Shown here in pieces: positions 6,512-10,613 of a stretch of DNA of 10,613 bases. Every line of letters begins with the position of its first letter. Position 1 is the first letter of the stretch. The notes beneath the pieces are model-generated. The model made no database searches. It was not told the origin of the DNA and was given only the letters and a program-made list of their open reading frames with translations. Both the position numbers and the translations under genes were made by a program. The stretch comes from Gammaproteobacteria bacterium (lineage in GTDB: Bacteria > Pseudomonadota > Gammaproteobacteria > Pseudomonadales > Azotimanducaceae_A), in NCBI GenBank assembly GCA_026713405.1, contig JAPOON010000276.1:1-10613 (forward strand). Direction: 5' to 3'.

Positions 6512-6539
6512 ACCTTGACGGGGGTCACAATCAGATCGG
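6486..6539. promoter_or_regulatory. 8-base inverted repeat framing the overlapping divergent promoters
   Basis: CCGATCTG (6486-6493) and CAGATCGG (6532-6539) are perfect inverted copies whose centres are 46 bases apart. They enclose the -10 elements of both candidate divergent promoters and lie on or beside the two -35 elements. A regulator bound to both halves could control receptor and ligase together. No regulator gene is in the window. Confidence 0.35.
6502..6530 (-). promoter_or_regulatory. Candidate promoter for the TonB-receptor gene
   Basis: On the minus strand TTGTGA (6530-6525) and TACGCT (6507-6502) are spaced 17 bases apart. Both are imperfect matches to the sigma-70 consensus. 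The -10 would overlap the -10 of the opposing ligase promoter, so the two could not fire at the same moment. The leader to the GTG at 6441 would be about 55 bases. Confidence 0.25.
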
Positions 6540-6550
6540 ACCCCATAACA

Positions 6551-8308
6551 GTGCTTGATGCGCATAGCCCACTCCGCAGCCCAGAGAACGCATTGCAAAC
6601 GACGCCGCAAAACCTGATCGACGAATACACCGGGCGAGGATGGTGGGGCAGTGGCACGACCGATTCCCTGTTGCGGGATGCGGTGCTCGAGTGTCCCCAA
6701 CGCCTGGCGCTCATCGACCCACCAAACAGGCCCGCCATAGCCGGGGGCGATACCCTGCGCCTGACTTATGCCCAACTCGAAGCCCGCATCGAGTCGCTCG
6801 CTACCGCGCTGCACGCGACCGGTCTGCGCGCCGACGACATCGTCGTGGTGCAGTTGCCCAACATTGCCGAACTGGCGCTGGCCTATCTGGCGCTGGGGCG
6901 GCTCGGGGCGGTGGTCAGCCCGGTGCCCGTACAGTACGGGCGCCACGAACTGACCGGGATACAGTCGGAACTGTCGGCGCGCGCCTTCATTTCGCTCGGT
7001 GCCTGCAAGGGCCGTGACCTGCTCGCCGAGCACGTCGAAGCGTTCGCCGGCTGCCTGCATTACAGCGTCGCTTCGCCCTCTGCCGCAGATGCCATAGACC
7101 TCGACGGCTATTCGCCGAGCGTGGCGGAGCGCGAAGCCTGGCGCGATTACCGGCGGGCGTTTGAACCCGACGCCAACGACATCTTCACAATCTGCTGGAC
7201 CTCCGGCACAACCGGCACCCCCAAGGGCGTTCCGCGCAGCACCAACCACTGGCTGGCGATCAGCCGGGCAAGCGGCGACCTGGCCGAATTGCGCGATGGC
7301 GATGCGCTTTTGAACCCGTTCCCCATGGTCAACATGGGCGGCCTCGGGGGTTTCTTTTTCAACTGGCTCAAGTATCGGGCAACCCTGGTGCTGCACCACC
7401 CCCTGGACCTGGAGGTGTTTCTGGGGCAACTCCAGGACGAGAAGATCAACTACACGATTGCGCCGCCGGCGCTGCTCAACATGCTGTTGCGGGAGGAGGG
7501 CTTGCTTGCCGGCATCGACCTTGAGCACCTGCGCGCGATCGGCAGCGGCAGTGCGCCGCTTGCGCCCTGGATGGTCCGCGGCTACGAGGAAAAGCACGGC
7601 ATCGCCATCCTCAACAACTTCGGGTCGAACGAAGGCATGTGCCTCGCCTCCGGGCCCCGGGACGTGCCGGACCCGGCCCTGCGCGGCGAGTTGTTCCCGC
7701 GTTTCGGCGTGGCCGGGTACGAGTGGAGCAACGGGGCGGCGGCGACGATTTCAACCCGGCTGATCGATCCGGACACCGGGGCGCAAATCGAAGAACCGGG
7801 GGTTCCCGGCGAACTCCTGTTCAAGGGACCGACCGTGTTTGACGGCTACTGGAACGCCCCGCAGGCGAATGCCGAGGTGTTTACGCAGGACGGCTACTTT
7901 CGCAGCGGCGACCTCTTTGAAATCGCCGGGCCAGCCGACGACCCACGCTACTACCGCTTCGTCGGGCGCCGCAAGGACATCATCGTACGCGGCGGCATGA
8001 ACATCTCGCCCGCCGAACTCGACACGCTGCTTGCCGGCCACCCCGACCTGGCCGATGCCGCTGTATTCGGCGCGCCCGACCCGGTACTCGGCGAGCGCAT
8101 CGCCGTGGCCGTGGTGGTGAAGCCTGGTCACCGGGTCGTGCTCGACGACATCGTGAGCTTTCTCAAGGAGAAAGGCGTCGCCGTATTCAAGCTGCCGGAG
8201 TTGCTGCATGAGTTCCCGGAACTGCCGCGCAACGCGTTGGAGAAGGTGCTGCGGCACGAACTGGTCGCCGCGACTTCTGCGGCTACGCCTTCGGGGCGGA
8301 CGGACTGA
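6551..8308 (+). CDS. Acyl-CoA ligase / adenylate-forming (AMP-binding) enzyme
   Basis: This 585-residue enzyme of the ANL superfamily would activate a carboxylic acid as acyl-AMP and transfer it to CoA. It begins near NLIDEYTGRGWW, followed by the P-loop TSGTTGTPKG (from residue 217) and the A5-type motif NFGSNEG. Later come GELLFKGPTVFDGYW, YFRSGDL (A7), RFVGRRKDIIVRGGMNISPAELD-type hinge and A8, and PRNALEKVL with the catalytic Lys565 (A10). The A5 motif has Asn where most fatty acyl and aryl ligases have Thr (YGxTE); it resembles the FGxxEG form of 2,3-dihydroxybenzoate-type ligases. No carrier-protein domain is attached, so CoA is the likely acceptor. The start is uncertain: TTG 6515, GTG 6551 or TTG 6593 are in frame and none has a strong Shine-Dalgarno sequence. 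An oxygenase gene follows after 83 bases on the same strand. The substrate is unknown. Confidence 0.88.
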   Translation: MLDAHSPLRSPENALQTTPQNLIDEYTGRGWWGSGTTDSLLRDAVLECPQRLALIDPPNRPAIAGGDTLRLTYAQLEARIESLATALHATGLRADDIVVVQLPNIAELALAYLALGRLGAVVSPVPVQYGRHELTGIQSELSARAFISLGACKGRDLLAEHVEAFAGCLHYSVASPSAADAIDLDGYSPSVAEREAWRDYRRAFEPDANDIFTICWTSGTTGTPKGVPRSTNHWLAISRASGDLAELRDGDALLNPFPMVNMGGLGGFFFNWLKYRATLVLHHPLDLEVFLGQLQDEKINYTIAPPALLNMLLREEGLLAGIDLEHLRAIGSGSAPLAPWMVRGYEEKHGIAILNNFGSNEGMCLASGPRDVPDPALRGELFPRFGVAGYEWSNGAAATISTRLIDPDTGAQIEEPGVPGELLFKGPTVFDGYWNAPQANAEVFTQDGYFRSGDLFEIAGPADDPRYYRFVGRRKDIIVRGGMNISPAELDTLLAGHPDLADAAVFGAPDPVLGERIAVAVVVKPGHRVVLDDIVSFLKEKGVAVFKLPELLHEFPELPRNALEKVLRHELVAATSAATPSGRTD

Positions 8309-8391
8309 AACGTGAGCAGTTGTGGACTTTGCCACAGGCGGTCCGCATATTACCGTCATGCCGTTGTGCGGCAGTTGCAAGAGGAAACGAC

Positions 8392-9873
8392 ATGGCGGTT
8401 GCACGCGTAAGCCGAATCAAGTCCAACCTGGCGCGCGGGGATCATCCCTACCTGAACGGCGCCTGGACACCGAACTACGACGAGTACAACGCGACCGGCA
8501 TGGAGGTCATCGGCGAGATTCCGGCGGACATCGACGGGGTCTACCTGCGCAATACGGAAAACCCGGTCCACGAACCCATCGGGCGTTACCACCCCTTCGA
8601 CGGGGACGGCATGATCCACATGATGAGCTTTGCGGACGGCAAGGCGGAGTACCGCAATCGCTTCGTGCGCACCCGGGGTTTTCGCGAGGAGCAGGAGGCG
8701 GGCCGTTCGCTCTGGGCGGGCCTGATGGAACACCCTTCCAGGTCCGAACGGCCCGGATGGGGCGCGCAGGGGGCGCTGAAGGACGCATCCTCAACGGACA
8801 TCATCGTGCACGCCGGAAAGGCGCTGTCGATGTTCTATCAATGCGGCGAGGGTTACCACCTCGACCCCTATACGCTGGAGGACCTCGGCACTGCGCAATG
8901 GGTGCCCGAAGACGGGATATCGGCGCATGCGAAGCTGGACGAACACACCGGCGAGTTGCTTTTCTTCAACTACTCCAAGCACCCGCCCCACATGCACTAC
9001 GGCGTGGTCGGCGCCGATAACCGGCTCAAGCACTACATGCCGATACCGCTCCCCGGGCCGCGCCTGCCACACGACATGGCGTTTACCGAAAACTACGCCA
9101 TCGTCAACGATCTGCCGCTGTTCTGGGATGCCGAGCGTCTGACGCGCGGTCACCACGTGGTACGCATGCACTGGGACGTCCCCAGCCGTTTCGGCATCGT
9201 CCCGCGCCTCGGGCGGCCGGACGAGGTCCGGTGGTTCGAGGCGGAGCCCACCTATGTTCTGCATTGGGTGAATGCCTTCGAAGAGGGCGACGAAGTGGTT
9301 CTGGACGGCTATTTTCAGGAGCAGCCGGAGCCCCCCAGCCACCCGACGGCACCGCCCGGCTACGAGCGCATGATGGCGTACCTGGACATGGAACTGATGG
9401 CGCCGCGCCTGCACCGCTGGCGCTTCAACCTGCGCACGGGGGCGACCCGGGAAGAACGCCTCGACGACCGGACGCTGGAATTCGGCACGATCAATCAACG
9501 GCGTGGCGGCCGCAGGTACCGTTATGCCTACAGCGCGGTCAGCAAGCCCGGCTGGTTCCTTTTCACGGGATTCACCAGGCACGATCTGGCCACTGGAAAC
9601 TCCTGTTCCGTCGACCTCGGCGAAGGGCGCTACGGCAGCGAGGCCGGGATCGCGCCCCGGGTCGGGGCGACGGCTGAGGACGATGGCTACCTGGTCACGT
9701 TCGTCACCGACATGAACGACGACCGCTCGGAGTGCGTGCTTTACGAGGCGAACGACATGGAGGCAGGCCCGGTGTGCCGCATCATGCTGCCGCACCGCAT
9801 TTCAAGCGGCACGCATGCCACCTGGGCCAATGGCGCGGACATCCGCGATGCCATGGCGGCGACTCCCGCTTAG
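8392..9873 (+). CDS. Carotenoid-oxygenase family (CCD/lignostilbene dioxygenase-like) non-haem iron enzyme
   Basis: This is a 493-residue seven-bladed beta-propeller enzyme that would bind Fe(II) and split an alkene with O2 into two carbonyl products. All four expected iron-ligand histidines can be placed: His179 (ISAHAKLD), His227 (LPHDMAFT), His291 (VLHWVNAFEEGD) and His475 (SGTHATW). Family landmarks GVYLRNTENP, RYHPFDGDGMIH (65-76) and YHLDPYTLEDLG are present, and length fits (about 480-500). At the places where lignostilbene dioxygenases carry the pocket Tyr and Lys that hold a phenol, this protein appears to have LMEHPS (about 111-116) and LSMFYQ (about 145-150), so a 4-hydroxystilbene substrate is doubtful; this alignment was done by eye. 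The ATG at 8392 has GAGG (8381-8384) 7 bases upstream; an in-frame ATG at 8320 lacks such a site. It is probably co-transcribed with the ligase. No signal peptide is seen. Confidence 0.9.
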   Translation: MAVARVSRIKSNLARGDHPYLNGAWTPNYDEYNATGMEVIGEIPADIDGVYLRNTENPVHEPIGRYHPFDGDGMIHMMSFADGKAEYRNRFVRTRGFREEQEAGRSLWAGLMEHPSRSERPGWGAQGALKDASSTDIIVHAGKALSMFYQCGEGYHLDPYTLEDLGTAQWVPEDGISAHAKLDEHTGELLFFNYSKHPPHMHYGVVGADNRLKHYMPIPLPGPRLPHDMAFTENYAIVNDLPLFWDAERLTRGHHVVRMHWDVPSRFGIVPRLGRPDEVRWFEAEPTYVLHWVNAFEEGDEVVLDGYFQEQPEPPSHPTAPPGYERMMAYLDMELMAPRLHRWRFNLRTGATREERLDDRTLEFGTINQRRGGRRYRYAYSAVSKPGWFLFTGFTRHDLATGNSCSVDLGEGRYGSEAGIAPRVGATAEDDGYLVTFVTDMNDDRSECVLYEANDMEAGPVCRIMLPHRISSGTHATWANGADIRDAMAATPA

Positions 9874-9909
9874 CGATGTTGCGAGCGGCTGTAACCCACG
9901 AACTCCGGC

Positions 9910-10613
9910 TTATGCGAAGTACTCCTGCGAGGTTGCCGCGGCGACGAAGTTCTCCTTGAGCACCGTGTAGTCCTGGATGTCTGCGTTGACGACGTCCAGG
10001 CCGTGTTCCAGCACATAGGCGTAGCTGCGCTGAAAGGCTGACAGGTCGGCCTCGAGGAAGGCCGGGTCGTAGAATCGGTCGTAGAGGGTGCGGTCGGCCC
10101 CGAAGCCCCAGCGGCGTCCGGCGAGCAGGCGCCCCGCCTTCATTCCGACCAGCCCGATTCCGGCCTCTCGGGCGCGGTCCAGGAGCGGCTGCAGGTGCAC
10201 CATGTCGCCCCTGCGCGAGAGTATCTTCCCCGAGTTCCAGTCGAACCAGCCGGCGGGGGTGATGGCGATCATCGCCAGGTCGTAGCAACCGGCCTCGATT
10301 GCGGCCTCCAGGCATTCCTGGGCGTTCTCGTGGGTGGACAGGCCCAGCCAGCTCACCTTGCCGGCGGTTTTCGCCTCCTCGAACGCCCGCTGCATCTCGT
10401 CGGCGCGGACAATGCCGGGGTTGTTGGCCGCCATCTGGTAGTAGGCGTCGATGTGGTCGGTGTCGAGTTCCTTCAAGCTGCCGTCCATGTAGGCTGTCCA
10501 GGTAGCTGCGGCACGCCTGGCCACCGCGGTGGTGACTTCCTCGTCCGCGTCGACGCCCACGTGTGCCTTGGAGATCAGGAAAATCTCGTCGCGGTGCTGC
10601 CTGGCAAACGCCG
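9910..10613 (-). CDS. Aldo/keto reductase-fold protein (5' end outside the window)
   Basis: The frame is open from the right edge to a TAA at 9910-9912, giving the last 233 residues of a (beta/alpha)8 aldo/keto reductase-like protein. Visible landmarks are RDEIFLISKAH with the probable catalytic lysine (15th visible residue), SLKELDTDHIDAYYQM, GKVSWLGLSTHEN, and AGIGLVGMKAGRLLAG. Family members usually read DYIDLYxxH at the second motif and use that histidine; here the aligned residue is Met (60th visible). The Asp and Tyr of the tetrad lie beyond the window. It may be a reductase of altered specificity or a non-reductase relative. The ending ENFVAAATSQEYFA has no iron-sulfur cysteines. It converges on the oxygenase gene with only a 36-base gap, which holds no clear terminator. 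Confidence 0.82.
   Translation of the reverse strand, partial: AFARQHRDEIFLISKAHVGVDADEEVTTAVARRAAATWTAYMDGSLKELDTDHIDAYYQMAANNPGIVRADEMQRAFEEAKTAGKVSWLGLSTHENAQECLEAAIEAGCYDLAMIAITPAGWFDWNSGKILSRRGDMVHLQPLLDRAREAGIGLVGMKAGRLLAGRRWGFGADRTLYDRFYDPAFLEADLSAFQRSYAYVLEHGLDVVNADIQDYTVLKENFVAAATSQEYFA

Noticed and set aside
6442..6738. A 99-residue N-terminal extension of the TonB receptor to an ATG at 6738
   Set aside because: It lies antisense to the start of the ligase gene, places the signal peptide far from the N terminus, and the GTG at 6441 has a good Shine-Dalgarno sequence.
6308..7597. Open frame of over 400 codons on the minus strand opposite the ligase gene
   Set aside because: It is a shadow of GC-rich coding DNA: no recognisable domain, and the plus strand has all ANL motifs.
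8321..8336. Small dyad TGTGG/CCACA between ligase and oxygenase genes as a terminator
   Set aside because: The stem is only 5 bases with no T-run, and the two genes look co-transcribed.
8791..9795. Open frame of over 300 codons on the minus strand opposite the oxygenase gene
   Set aside because: Composition is typical of an antisense shadow and the plus strand encodes all four iron-binding histidines.
1..10613. tRNA, rRNA, CRISPR array, insertion sequence, phage or toxin-antitoxin genes
   Set aside because: Reading both strands gave no spaced direct repeats, transposase or integrase motifs, terminal inverted repeats with target duplications, or tRNA-like cloverleaf sequence.

Overview
The window comes from a GC-rich proteobacterial chromosome. 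A Gram-negative outer membrane is certain because of a large TonB-dependent receptor. The coding style (GC-rich third positions, frequent GTG starts, long spurious antisense frames) and the gene set fit a gamma- or alphaproteobacterium of the kind that carries many hydrocarbon, steroid or aromatic catabolic genes. No tRNA, rRNA, CRISPR array, insertion sequence or phage gene is visible.

Layout, left to right. (1) Positions 1-640 hold the 3' end of a sarcosine oxidase alpha-type gene, overlapped by a sarcosine oxidase gamma gene; this is one-carbon metabolism and probably the end of a sox operon. (2) Positions 730-1350 hold a YfcG-like (Nu-class) glutathione transferase. (3) Convergent to it, positions 3097 down to 1485 hold a two-gene operon of a Cys-less thiolase-fold protein and a DUF35 zinc-ribbon/OB-fold protein, the pairing known from steroid side-chain aldolases (Ltp2 with a DUF35 partner). 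(4) Positions 3098-3420 are a divergent gap with inverted repeats and what looks like the decayed 3' end of a lost gene. (5) Positions 3421-4044 hold a DUF899-family thioredoxin-fold protein. (6) Positions 6441 down to 4117 hold a TonB-dependent receptor, separated from the DUF899 gene by a long hairpin. (7) Positions 6551-8308 and 8392-9873 hold an acyl-CoA ligase-like adenylate-forming enzyme and a carotenoid-oxygenase-family protein, probably co-transcribed and divergent from the receptor. (8) Positions 10613 down to 9910 hold the 3' part of an aldo/keto reductase-fold protein that runs off the window.

Taken together, items 3 and 6-8 look like an undescribed catabolic locus for a large hydrophobic, alkene-containing substrate such as an apocarotenoid, stilbenoid, terpenoid or steroid-like compound. 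The receptor would import it, the non-haem iron oxygenase would cleave a C=C bond to aldehydes or ketones, a redox enzyme would adjust the carbonyl, the ligase would make the CoA ester, and the aldolase pair would shorten the chain. This pathway is inferred from family membership and proximity only; the substrate is not evident from the sequence. The most structured non-coding DNA is the roughly 110-base gap between receptor and ligase, where two candidate divergent promoters overlap and are framed by an 8-base inverted repeat.
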